Source of the DNA: VRUE01 sp047519745
Lineage (GTDB): Bacteria; Actinomycetota; Thermoleophilia; Solirubrobacterales; 70-9
Direction of reading: 5' to 3'
NCBI GenBank assembly: GCA_047519745.1
Contig: JAPVSJ010000034.1
Location: forward strand, 1 to 12,847
DNA length: 12,847 nucleotides
Shown: piece by piece, positions 1 to 6,746 of the stretch
How positions within the stretch are numbered: position 1 is the stretch's first letter
How the letters are laid out: the number at the start of each line of letters is the position of its first letter
Program-made: the position numbers and the translations under genes
The notes under the pieces: model-generated
Seen by the model: the letters and a program-made list of their open reading frames with translations, nothing else
The model's database searches: none
Told to the model about the DNA's origin: nothing

Positions 1-91
1 CCCGCATGCGCTCGCGGACAGCCACAGAACGACTCAGGCGAAAAACCCAGCAAGCGAGAGGGACACCCCCGACCCTCCCAACACCATCGAG
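1..91. other. Non-coding segment downstream of sepF
   Basis: No credible gene is visible in this edge segment. Read on the minus strand, after the sepF stop, it holds a weak hairpin (GAGGG at 77-73 pairing with CCCTC at 62-58 across a 10-nt loop). A TTTTT run follows at 46-42, about 11 nt beyond the stem, too far for a standard intrinsic terminator. In related genomes sepF is often followed by yggT and divIVA, so the next gene may lie beyond the window edge. Confidence 0.5.
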
Positions 92-628
92 CTAAGACTG
101 GTTGAAGAACCCTTTGTCGAGCAGCCGAGCCTTCTCCTCAGCCGAAACCTCGACGTTTCGGGGCGTGAGCAGGAAGATCTTCTCGGCGATCCGCTGCATG
201 CCGCCGTCGAGCGAGTAGGTGAGGCCGGAGCAGAAGTCGATCATCCGCTTGGAGAGCTCATGGTCGGTCGTCTGCAGGTTGAGGATCACCGGCACCGATC
301 GCTTGAACTGGTCGGCGACCTGCTGGGCGTCGTTGAAGTTGCGCGGGATGACGAGGTGGACTTTGACGTCGGAGTCGCCGCCGACCGGCCGCAGGGTGCG
401 GGTCCGCGAGGCTTGGATCGGCTCGTCGTCGGCGAAGATGTCGTCGATCTCGTCGCGGCGCGAGCGGCGCGAGGTCGGCAGGCGCCGTACGGATCCGGAT
501 TCCCTGCGGGCCTCGATTTCCTCTTCGGAGGTCTCGGGGAAGTCTTCCTCGTACTCGAGGCCGTGCTCGTGCTCTTCCGCCAGTCCGAAGTAGACCAGCG
601 CTTTATGCCAGTTGTCTCTTAGTGCCAT
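92..628 (-). CDS. sepF: Cell division protein SepF
   Basis: SepF binds the membrane and FtsZ and tethers or bundles the Z-ring at midcell; in actinobacteria it takes the place of FtsA/ZipA. The 178-residue product has the expected layout: an N-terminal amphipathic membrane-targeting segment (about residues 1-17, MALRDNWHKALVYFGLAEE), an acidic then basic linker (about 18-85), and the SepF core (about 88-160) with VIPRNFNDAQQVADQFK, a VILNLQ strand and the glycine-containing SGLTYSLDGG stretch. The ATG at 628 is preferred. It has AAAGG eight bases upstream and gives the canonical N-terminus, whereas the in-frame GTG at 667 adds 13 residues and has no ribosome binding site. The gene follows yggS on the same strand, the classical arrangement. 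A palindrome and a -10-like box precede it, so it may have its own promoter. Confidence 0.95.
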   Translation of the reverse strand: MALRDNWHKALVYFGLAEEHEHGLEYEEDFPETSEEEIEARRESGSVRRLPTSRRSRRDEIDDIFADDEPIQASRTRTLRPVGGDSDVKVHLVIPRNFNDAQQVADQFKRSVPVILNLQTTDHELSKRMIDFCSGLTYSLDGGMQRIAEKIFLLTPRNVEVSAEEKARLLDKGFFNQS

Positions 629-647
629 ATCCCGGACCTTTCGGCTC

Positions 648-675
648 GAATCGGCCGATTCCTCCACTGATTATG
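648..675 (-). promoter_or_regulatory. Possible sepF promoter/operator: CATAAT box plus 14-bp palindrome
   Basis: The 51-bp gap between yggS and sepF contains the perfect palindrome GAATCGGCCGATTC (648-661). Just upstream on the minus strand is CATAAT (675-670), a 5/6 match to the sigma-70 -10 consensus. A transcript from it would start near 663, putting the palindrome immediately downstream of the start point, a usual operator position. As RNA the palindrome could form a 5-bp stem with a GGCC loop just ahead of the sepF ribosome binding site. I see no -35 element. The element is seen in the sequence; its function is inferred. Confidence 0.3.
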
Positions 676-679
676 GCCG

Positions 680-1312
680 CTAGATGTAGAGCGCGGTACC
701 CAGGCGGATGATCGTCGCACCCTCCTCGACGGCCACCGGCCAGTCCTGGGAGGTGCCCATTGAGAGCCTGGGCAGATCGTGCTCAGCGGCTAGTTCCGCG
801 AGCTTGGCGAAATACGGGCGGGAATCCTCCGGGTCGGTGCTGAACGGGGGCATCGTCATCAGGCCGGAGACCCGGACGGGGCAGCGGTCGATGAAAGCTG
901 CCAGGTCTCCTGGGGCTACGCCGCCCTTGCCCTCCTCTTCGGCGACGTTGACCTCGACCAGGACCTCGGTCTGCGGAGTGCCGTGGCGGGCGAGCTGTTC
1001 CAGCACCGAGTCCGAGGCGACCGAGTGGACCAGGCGGCAGAGCGGCAGGACGCGCTTCACCTTGCGGCTCTGCAGGTTGCCGATGAAGTCCCAGGTGAAG
1101 GCGTCCCCCCAGCGCTCGTGCTTGGCCTCCAGCTCCTGCTGGCGGTTCTCTCCGACCAGCTCCACCCCGGCCTCGGCGAGGGCTCCCATCTCCTCCAGCG
1201 GCACGTACTTGACCGCGGCAAGGATCTCGACCCCCTCGCCCGCCCGCTCGCGCACCTGCTCCAGGTTGGCGGCGATCTTGGCCGGCTCGAGCCCGTGGAT
1301 CAGGCCGGGCAT
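680..1312 (-). CDS. yggS: YggS/PROSC family pyridoxal-phosphate homeostasis protein
   Basis: This is a cytosolic PLP-binding TIM-barrel protein of the alanine-racemase fold. The family buffers PLP and affects amino-acid and keto-acid balance, without a confirmed catalytic reaction. Visible landmarks are the PLP lysine K35 in LAAVKYV, GENRQQE (55-61), the FIGNLQSRKVK signature (77-87), HSVAS (96-100), EVNVAEEEGKGG (120-131) and the phosphate-loop end MGTSQDWPVAVEEGAT (185-200) then IRLGTALYI. At 210 residues it is slightly short, because it stops right after the last strand. The ATG at 1312 was chosen because it lies one base after the pgeF TGA and gives the family N-terminus. The frame stays open upstream to 1522 only as an out-of-frame shadow of pgeF. 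It lies directly ahead of sepF. Confidence 0.95.
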   Translation of the reverse strand: MPGLIHGLEPAKIAANLEQVRERAGEGVEILAAVKYVPLEEMGALAEAGVELVGENRQQELEAKHERWGDAFTWDFIGNLQSRKVKRVLPLCRLVHSVASDSVLEQLARHGTPQTEVLVEVNVAEEEGKGGVAPGDLAAFIDRCPVRVSGLMTMPPFSTDPEDSRPYFAKLAELAAEHDLPRLSMGTSQDWPVAVEEGATIIRLGTALYI

Positions 1313-1313
1313 C

Positions 1314-1973
1314 TCAGGCTTCTCCCCCGTCGAGCCAGGCCAGCCCCGCCTGGCGGCCGGGACCGCCATCGCGGCGGTGGGAGAAGAACAGTTCCGGCTC
1401 ACAGCGCGTGCAGATGTCTTCGGACTCGATCCGCTCGACGCCGGCTTCGCGCAACAGACGACGGGCGACCTCGGGCAGGTTGAGCATGCGGCCCTCGGCG
1501 ACCTCGTCGCCGAGCCCGGCAAACGCAGTCAGGACCTCGTCGCCGACCTCGTAACAGCACGGGCCGATGCCTGGTCCGACTGCGGCGTGGGTGGCGTCGA
1601 CCGCTTCGACGCCTCGCGCGACGATGCCGGCGGCCAGACCGCGCCAGCCGCAGTGCAGCATCGCGACGCCTCCTGGCCCGGCGACCGCTACCGGCAGGCA
1701 GTCGGCGGTGTAGACGAGCCCGATCGGACCCTGCCGCCGGATCACGTGCCCGTCGACCGCCGGCGTCTCCGTCGTCGGCGCGTCGTGGAAGGCGAGCTCG
1801 GCGCCATGAACCTGTCGACCGCTGACGATCCTCTCCTCGGCGACGTCGAGTGCTTCGGCGAGCAGCCAGAGGTTCTCCCTTGCCGAGCCGGCCGAGCGGG
1901 TAGAGAAGACGACCCTGGCGCCGGGCAGCCGTGCTTCCACCCACTCGACGTCCCCGACCTCCTGCCACTCCAT
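1314..1973 (-). CDS. pgeF: Laccase-domain peptidoglycan editing factor PgeF (YfiH/DUF152 family)
   Basis: The E. coli relative hydrolyses L-Ser mis-incorporated at position 1 of the peptidoglycan stem peptide; other homologues act on purine nucleosides. The 219-residue product has the family metal-site residues H56 (RQVHG), C92 (TADCLP) and H107 (LHCGWRG), plus the downstream GPGIGPCCYEVG and DICTRC elements. Between FSTR (23-26) and ENLWLLAEAL (33-42) it lacks roughly 20 residues that most members have (the LNLG...GDDP stretch), so the N-terminal lobe is compact. The ATG at 1973 overlaps the last base of the cca TGA and has AGGGGAG about 8 bases upstream. An adjacent GTG at 1976 would add one residue. 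Substrate specificity cannot be read from sequence. Confidence 0.93.
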   Translation of the reverse strand: MEWQEVGDVEWVEARLPGARVVFSTRSAGSARENLWLLAEALDVAEERIVSGRQVHGAELAFHDAPTTETPAVDGHVIRRQGPIGLVYTADCLPVAVAGPGGVAMLHCGWRGLAAGIVARGVEAVDATHAAVGPGIGPCCYEVGDEVLTAFAGLGDEVAEGRMLNLPEVARRLLREAGVERIESEDICTRCEPELFFSHRRDGGPGRQAGLAWLDGGEA

Positions 1974-3100
1974 CACTCGCTCCCCTGTCGGGCCGTGTCC
2001 AGCGCAATCTCGAGCTCTTGCTCGCGCCCGGAGAGCTCGCCGTCGAGCTTACGGCGCAGCGCCTCGGCGAGACCCTGGCCGATCCGTGGTCCCTGGGGGA
2101 CGCCGGCGGCGATCAGATCCTCGCCGTCGATCTCGAGCCCGATCTGCCGCCAGTCCTGCAGGTAGCGGTCGAGCCAGTCGGCCCCCATCGCCCGGGCGAG
2201 GACCAGCTCGACCGGGTCCGCATTACGTGCCAGTCGCACCGCCTCCGACGGTCGCTCCGGGTTTGCCGCAGCCAGACGCTCCGCGTCCCCCCAGGTTCCC
2301 AGCGCCGCGGCGAGCACGGCGCGATCGCGCCGTGCGACGCCCTGCCAGGGGGGCGAGGCGAGCAGGCCCGCAACCCGGCCGGCGACCTCGATCCCGTTCT
2401 GGTGCAGGTCCAGGAGCCCCCAATCCGCCAGCAGGGCGAAACCTCGCGTTGCTTCGGCTTCGCCGGCCAGGCGCAGCAACTCGGCGTCGCGGCGCTCGAC
2501 CGAGACGGTGCTCAGTTCCGTCTGGCGCAGCAGCCCGGCCGTGTCGGGCTCCAGGTCGAAGCCGAAGCGGGCCGCATAGCGCGCGGCTCGCAGCGCCCGG
2601 GTCGGATCGTCGTCGAAGGAGCGCTCATGCAGGACGCGCAACAGCCCGGCGTCGAGGTCCTCGCGACCCCGGTGGGGGTCGATCAGCTCGGGATCGCGGC
2701 GCAAGGGGATCGCCATCGCGTTGATCGTGAAGTCGCGGCGGGCGAGGTCGGCTGCGATCCCCCCGGTCGGCTTCACCTCGGGCAGGGCGCCCGGGTGTGG
2801 ATAGGACTCGGCCCGGGCGGTGGCGATGTCGATCTCGTGGTCGTCGAGGCGCACCTTGGCGGTGGCGAAGCGCTCGTGCTCGACCACCTCGCCACCGAGT
2901 CGCGTCGCAAGCGCCGCGGCCTCGCCCTCGACGACGAGGTCGATGTCGCTCCGCCCGCGACCGAGGAGCAGATCCCGAACCGCCCCGCCGACGAGATAGA
3001 CCCGTTTCCCCCCGGCCACTTCCTGCACGGCCGCCAGCTCGGGATAGGCGCCGTGCAGTGCCTCACCCAGATCGTCGATCGGCTTCACGGTCACCCCCAA
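1973..3100 (-). CDS. cca: tRNA nucleotidyltransferase / poly(A) polymerase family (class II CCA-adding type)
   Basis: The family adds CCA or its parts to tRNA 3' ends from CTP and ATP in the cytosol; some members are poly(A) or A-adding enzymes, which motifs alone cannot exclude. The class II landmarks are VGGAVRDLLLG (37-47), the metal-binding DxD at D52/D54 (RSDIDLVVEGE), RRDFTINAMAI (121-131), the nucleobase-recognition region FDDDPTRALRAARYAARFGF (162-181), and the C-terminal DGEDLIAAGVPQGPRIG...LDGEL block. At 375 residues there is no HD domain, unlike the longer mycobacterial relatives. The frame has no ATG start. TTG at 3100 is the longest option before an upstream stop, with GTG at 3094 or 3088 as alternatives. 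A perfect GGAGG serves an out-of-frame ATG at 3110 instead. The start is therefore uncertain. Confidence 0.92.
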   Translation of the reverse strand: MGVTVKPIDDLGEALHGAYPELAAVQEVAGGKRVYLVGGAVRDLLLGRGRSDIDLVVEGEAAALATRLGGEVVEHERFATAKVRLDDHEIDIATARAESYPHPGALPEVKPTGGIAADLARRDFTINAMAIPLRRDPELIDPHRGREDLDAGLLRVLHERSFDDDPTRALRAARYAARFGFDLEPDTAGLLRQTELSTVSVERRDAELLRLAGEAEATRGFALLADWGLLDLHQNGIEVAGRVAGLLASPPWQGVARRDRAVLAAALGTWGDAERLAAANPERPSEAVRLARNADPVELVLARAMGADWLDRYLQDWRQIGLEIDGEDLIAAGVPQGPRIGQGLAEALRRKLDGELSGREQELEIALDTARQGSE

Positions 3101-3110
3101 TGCCTACCAT
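3063..3110 (-). other. 15-codon frame with a perfect Shine-Dalgarno overlapping the cca start
   Basis: On the minus strand GGAGG (3120-3116) lies five bases before ATG at 3110, an ideal initiation site. It opens a 15-residue frame, MVGIGGDREADRRSG, that ends in TGA at 3065-3063 and overlaps the start of cca in another frame. Removing one G from the five-G run (3098-3094) would join this ATG in frame to cca, giving MVGIGVTVKPIDDLG. It may be a translated leader peptide, a frameshift or sequencing indel at the real cca start, or chance. I see no way to decide from this window. Confidence 0.35.
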
Positions 3111-3124
3111 GATCGCCTCCTCGG

Positions 3125-4042
3125 ATGATCGACGAGCGCAAAGCGAGGCGGGAGCGCAGGCGCCGGCAGATCCGGCGGCGGCGGATGCTTGCCGGCGGAG
3201 CGCTGTTACTCGTCGTGGTGGCGATCGTCATCGCGTTCGCCTCCTCGGGCGGCAGCAACGACCGCGGTCGAGGTTCGAGTCGGATAGCGAACCAAACCTC
3301 TACCGTGGCATCGCAGGCGGGGCATTCGGTCTCCACCACGGTCCGCAATGCGACTCCTCAGCCGAACTGGCGCCCGTACACCGGCCCGGTCCCCATCCTC
3401 GAGTACCACGTACTCGGCGCCGCGCCTGCGAGCGAGCCCTATCCCGACCTCTACGTCAGTCGCCCCGACTTCCACAAGCAGATGAGCTGGCTGGACGAAC
3501 ACGGGTACGAGGCGGTGACGCTCGAACAGGTCGAGGCGGCCTGGTACCACGGCGCGACGCTGCCGCCGAAGCCAGTCGTGATCTCCTTCGACGACGGCTA
3601 CCGGCCCCAGTTCACCTACGCCCTGCCGGAGTTGCGCCGTCACGGCTGGGCAGGGGTGCTCAACCTGAAGGCGGAAGGCTCGGACCTCTACCCGAGCAAC
3701 ATCGAAGCGATGATCGCGGCTGGCTGGGAGATAGCCGCCCACACCATCCACCACCTCGATCTGACCGAACTCGACTCCACTCAGCTCGAGGAAGAAGTGG
3801 CGGGCTCCCGCCGCATCCTGCAACGCGAATACGGGGTCCCGGTCAAGAACTTCTGCTATCCCGCGGGGCGCTTCGACGCAACGGTGATTGCGGCCGTTGA
3901 AGCAGCTGGCTACACGGGCGCCACGACCGAGATCCCCGGTTACGCCACGCGTGAAAGCCCATACGAACTGGCTCGTTTCGAGATTCTCGGCTCGGGGGGC
4001 CTTGCCGGGCTGGTCTCCGACCTGCACTCTGGCGAAAGCTAA
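3125..4042 (+). CDS. Membrane-anchored polysaccharide deacetylase (NodB/CE4 fold)
   Basis: The product probably removes N-acetyl groups from an extracellular polysaccharide such as peptidoglycan; the true substrate is unknown. The 305 residues begin with a strongly basic cytoplasmic tail (6-20), followed by one transmembrane helix (about 21-39, MLAGGALLLVVVAIVIAF) and a Ser/Thr/Gly/Asn-rich spacer (40-80) leading to the domain outside the membrane. The NodB motifs are FDDG with D156 and D157, the metal ligands H206 and H210 in HTIHH, and YPAGRFD (245-251). YHVLG (94-98) matches the start of this subfamily. The ATG at 3125 lacks a Shine-Dalgarno; TACCAT at 3105-3110 could be a -10 box. The gene diverges from cca, and its TAA overlaps the hisF stop. 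It is not in either neighbouring operon. Confidence 0.9.
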   Translation: MIDERKARRERRRRQIRRRRMLAGGALLLVVVAIVIAFASSGGSNDRGRGSSRIANQTSTVASQAGHSVSTTVRNATPQPNWRPYTGPVPILEYHVLGAAPASEPYPDLYVSRPDFHKQMSWLDEHGYEAVTLEQVEAAWYHGATLPPKPVVISFDDGYRPQFTYALPELRRHGWAGVLNLKAEGSDLYPSNIEAMIAAGWEIAAHTIHHLDLTELDSTQLEEEVAGSRRILQREYGVPVKNFCYPAGRFDATVIAAVEAAGYTGATTEIPGYATRESPYELARFEILGSGGLAGLVSDLHSGES

Positions 4043-4797
4043 GGCCGAACAGGGATGCCGGCCGACGCCATCTTTTCCTTGGCCTGATGAATGGTGTAGG
4101 CGCCGTAGTGGAAGATCGAGGCGCAGAGGACCGCATCGGCGCGGCCCTCGACGATTGCCTCGCTGAGGTGATCGAGGGTTCCGGCGCCCCCCGAGGCAAT
4201 GACCGGCACGGAGACCGCGTCCGCGACGGCGCGGGTGAGGTCGATGTCATAGCCGTCGTTCGTGCCGTCCCGGTCCATACTGGTGAGGAGGATCTCCCCC
4301 GCGCCGCGCTCGACTCCCTCTTTGGCCCATGACACCGCGTCGCGGTCCTCAACCCTCTTGCGGCCACCGTTGACGTAGACGCCCCAGCCGTCCTCCTCCC
4401 GCTTGGCGTCGATGGCCAGCACCACGCACTGGGCGCCGAAATGGTCTGCTAGCTCCGTGAGTAGCTCGGGACGGGCTAGGGCAGACGAGTTGACGGAGAT
4501 CTTGTCGGCCCCCGCGTCGAGCACAGCCTGGGCGTCCTCGACCGAGCGGATTCCACCGCCGATGGTGAAAGGGATGAAGACGTTGTCGGCGGTGCGACGG
4601 GCGAGTTCGACGATCGTGTCGCGCTTCTCGTGCGAGGCGGTGATGTCGAGGAAGACCAGCTCGTCAGCCCCCTCTGCGTCGTACCGTTCGGCCAGCTCGA
4701 CGGGATCGCCGGCATCGCGCAAATCGACGAAGTTCGTCCCCTTGACTACGCGGCCGGCGTCTACGTCCAGGCAGGGGATCACTCGTTTGAGAACCAT
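4039..4797 (-). CDS. hisF: Imidazole glycerol phosphate synthase, cyclase subunit HisF
   Basis: HisF is a TIM-barrel cyclase that uses ammonia channelled from HisH to convert PRFAR into imidazole glycerol phosphate and AICAR. All 252 residues align with the usual length. The catalytic aspartates are D11 (IPCLDVDAGRVVKG) and D130 (VLAIDAK). The phosphate-binding FTIGGGIRS (78-85), SVNSSAL (101-107), TSMDRDGTNDGYD (172-184) and ASGGAG (201-206) are intact. The ATG at 4797 lies four bases after the hisA TGA. It is the last his gene here, with no hisI or hisE after it. Its TAG overlaps the TAA of the convergent deacetylase gene, so no terminator separates them. Confidence 0.98.
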   Translation of the reverse strand: MVLKRVIPCLDVDAGRVVKGTNFVDLRDAGDPVELAERYDAEGADELVFLDITASHEKRDTIVELARRTADNVFIPFTIGGGIRSVEDAQAVLDAGADKISVNSSALARPELLTELADHFGAQCVVLAIDAKREEDGWGVYVNGGRKRVEDRDAVSWAKEGVERGAGEILLTSMDRDGTNDGYDIDLTRAVADAVSVPVIASGGAGTLDHLSEAIVEGRADAVLCASIFHYGAYTIHQAKEKMASAGIPVRP

Positions 4798-4801
4798 CGA
4801 C

Positions 4802-5524
4802 TCAGGCTAGGGCCTGGATGGCTTCGGCAACGGTGAACTTGCGCTCGTACAGGGCGCGGCCGACTATGGCGCCCTCCACGTTGGGCAGGGCCGCTTGCGC
4901 GAGAGCTTCTAGGTGAGACAGCTCCCCCACTCCTCCCGAAGCAATGACTTGGGCGCTGGTGGCCGCGGCGATTTGGGTCAGCTGGTCGATTGCCGGGCCC
5001 TCCATGGTGCCGTCGACCTCGATCGCCGTGCAGAGGAAGCGGGCCACACCACGCTCGCTCAGTGCCGCGACGGTGTCGACCACGGTCTCCTCGCCTGCTT
5101 GAGTCCAGCCCTCCAGGGCGACCTTGCCGGCGCGGGCGTCCACCGAGACGACAACCCGGTGGCCGTGCGCTTCGAGCATCGCGTCGAGGAACTCCGGGTC
5201 TCGCAGGGCTGCGGTGCCGATCACTACCCGGTCGGCCCCGGCGTCGAGGATGGCGCGTACCGATTGCGGGTCTCGCAAGCCTCCCCCCACCTGGATCGGG
5301 CAGTCGACCGTCGCGGCGATGCGCTCGATCGCTTCGAGGTTGCGCGGTTCGCCCGCCTTCGCTCCGTCCAGGTCGACGACGTGGAGGAACTCGGCGCCTT
5401 CCTCCGCCCAGCGCTTCGCGGCGTCGACGGGGTCGGCGTCGTAGGTCGTCTCGCGCTCGTAGTCGCCCCGCAGCAGGCGCACCGCCTGGCCGCCGCGGAT
5501 GTCGATCGCCGGGTAGAGGATCAC
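4802..5524 (-). CDS. hisA: Phosphoribosylformimino-5-aminoimidazole carboxamide ribotide isomerase HisA
   Basis: HisA catalyses the Amadori rearrangement of ProFAR to PRFAR in histidine synthesis. The 240-residue half-barrel repeat protein has the catalytic D8 (PAIDIRGG), D129 (VSVDAR), T166 and D171 (in CTAIEVDGTMEGP), and the phosphate loops QVGGGLRD (78-85) and ASGGVGE. GDYERETTYDADP and EGWTQ resemble plain HisA rather than actinobacterial PriA, so I see no sign of a second TrpF activity. The residue before Ile168 is Ala, where most homologues have Asp or Glu; it is not the catalytic acid. The start is a GTG at 5524 overlapping the hisH stop as GTGA, giving the canonical N-terminus and implying coupled translation. 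Confidence 0.97.
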   Translation of the reverse strand: MILYPAIDIRGGQAVRLLRGDYERETTYDADPVDAAKRWAEEGAEFLHVVDLDGAKAGEPRNLEAIERIAATVDCPIQVGGGLRDPQSVRAILDAGADRVVIGTAALRDPEFLDAMLEAHGHRVVVSVDARAGKVALEGWTQAGEETVVDTVAALSERGVARFLCTAIEVDGTMEGPAIDQLTQIAAATSAQVIASGGVGELSHLEALAQAALPNVEGAIVGRALYERKFTVAEAIQALA

Positions 5525-6153
5525 GCCGGGGCGGGCGCCTGCACGCAGATCCCGGCGAAGTTGGAGAGCAGGCGCAGGCCCGCCGCGCTCGACTTCTCGG
5601 GGTGGAACTGGACGCCGAAGACGTTGTCGCGCTCCGCCGCGCAGGCGAAGCGGGCGCCGTAGGCGGCGCTGCCGAGCAGGTCGGCTTGGTCGGGGCTCGG
5701 TGCGAAGGAGTGGACGAAGTAGAAGGGCGTCTCGCTCTCTATACCCTCGGTGAGGCGCGAGTCCTTCTCCCAGCGCACCGGCGACCAGCCGATGTGCGGG
5801 ACCTTGAGCTCGTCCGCGTCGAGCTCTGCCACGCCGCCTGGAAGCAGGCCGATGCCCCCCGCCCCCCCGAGCTCGGTGGTCGAGTCGAAGAGCAGCTGCA
5901 GGCCGAGGCAGATGCCGAGGATCGGCACGCCACTCTCGCGCCGCTCGGCGATCAGCTCGTCGAGCCCGAGCTCGCGCACGCGCTGCATCGCCTTGGGAAA
6001 GGCGCCGACGCCGGGCAGGATCACCCCGTCGGCCGCGCGCACGGCCTCGGGGTCGTTGGCGATCGTCGCCGTCGCGCCGACGTGCTCGAGCGCCTTCTCG
6101 ACCGAGCGCAGATTGCCCATGCCGTAGTCGAGGATGCAGATCCGCGCCGTCAT
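5521..6153 (-). CDS. hisH: Imidazole glycerol phosphate synthase, glutamine amidotransferase subunit HisH
   Basis: HisH hydrolyses glutamine and passes ammonia to HisF. The class I amidotransferase triad is visible: C82 in GICLGLQLL, H184 and E186 in VQFHPEKSS. The oxyanion-strand region PGVGAF (47-52), DYGMGN (9-14) and the interface stretch PHIGW (119-123) are intact. At 210 residues the length is typical, with a short Ala/Pro tail. The ATG at 6153 overlaps the hisB stop as ATGA and its own TGA overlaps the hisA GTG. It therefore sits in a translationally coupled chain, with hisA between it and its partner hisF. Confidence 0.98.
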   Translation of the reverse strand: MTARICILDYGMGNLRSVEKALEHVGATATIANDPEAVRAADGVILPGVGAFPKAMQRVRELGLDELIAERRESGVPILGICLGLQLLFDSTTELGGAGGIGLLPGGVAELDADELKVPHIGWSPVRWEKDSRLTEGIESETPFYFVHSFAPSPDQADLLGSAAYGARFACAAERDNVFGVQFHPEKSSAAGLRLLSNFAGICVQAPAPA

Positions 6154-6740
6154 TCGCTCAGCGTCCCCTTGGTCGAGGGCACGCCGGTCTCCTCGGGGTC
6201 TAGCGAGACGGCGACGCGCAGGGCGCGGGCGAAGGCCTTGAAGCAGGCCTCGATCATGTGGTGGACGTTGGTGCCGTAGCGGACGGAGACGTGCAGGGTC
6301 AGCTTCGCGCCGTTGGCGACGGCGCGGAAGAACTCCTCAGCCAGCTCGCTGTCGAAGCCGGCGATCGAGGTCGCGGGCAGCTCGGCGTCGAAGACGCAGA
6401 GCGGCCGGCCCGAGATGTCGATCGCGCACTCGGCCAGCGACTCGTCCATCGGCACCAGGGCCGAGCCGTAACGGCGGATCCCGGCGCGGTCGCCAAGCGC
6501 CTCGTCGAGAGCCTGGCCCAGCACGATGCCGACGTCCTCGACGGTGTGGTGGGCACCGGTCTCGAGGTCGCCGCTGGCCTCGACCCGCAGGCCCAGCTTG
6601 CCGTGACGGGCGAGCAGGTCGAGCATGTGGTCGAGGAAGCCGACGCCGGTCGAGGTACTCGACTCGCCCCCATCGAGGTCCAGCGAGAGCTGGATCGTGG
6701 TCTCGGCGGTGCTGCGGACTCTCTTCGCGGTTCGTGCCAT
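6150..6740 (-). CDS. hisB: Imidazoleglycerol-phosphate dehydratase HisB
   Basis: HisB is a manganese-dependent dehydratase converting imidazole glycerol phosphate to imidazole acetol phosphate. The 196-residue protein is the monofunctional form, with no histidinol-phosphate phosphatase domain fused. The metal-binding motifs of both internal repeats are present: FLDHML (H38), HHTVED (H64, H65, E68), MDES (98-101) and VHHMIEACFKAF (H160, H161, E164). The C-terminal PSTKGTLSE tail is the usual ending. The ATG at 6740 follows the hisD TAG by six bases, with AGAGAG as a plausible ribosome binding site inside the hisD end. hisC, which often lies between hisD and hisB, is absent. Confidence 0.98.
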   Translation of the reverse strand: MARTAKRVRSTAETTIQLSLDLDGGESSTSTGVGFLDHMLDLLARHGKLGLRVEASGDLETGAHHTVEDVGIVLGQALDEALGDRAGIRRYGSALVPMDESLAECAIDISGRPLCVFDAELPATSIAGFDSELAEEFFRAVANGAKLTLHVSVRYGTNVHHMIEACFKAFARALRVAVSLDPEETGVPSTKGTLSE

Positions 6741-6746
6741 GGCTCT

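Noticed and set aside
42..77. Intrinsic terminator after sepF
   Set aside because: The stem is only 5 bp with a 10-nt loop, and the T-run lies about 11 nt past the stem, so the geometry is poor.
1313..1522. N-terminal extension of yggS
   Set aside because: It overlaps the pgeF C-terminus in another frame and is not YggS-like. The ATG at 1312 fits the family.
708..2165. 485-codon plus-strand frame over yggS, pgeF and the end of cca
   Set aside because: It is antisense to three recognisable genes, changes composition along its length and has no domain.
1931..3112. 393-codon plus-strand frame antisense to cca
   Set aside because: The minus strand shows a complete tRNA nucleotidyltransferase; the plus product looks like reverse-complement codons.
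4802..5524. Bifunctional PriA (HisA/TrpF)
   Set aside because: The loop sequences resemble standard HisA and no PriA-specific pattern is visible, although only an assay or tree could exclude it.
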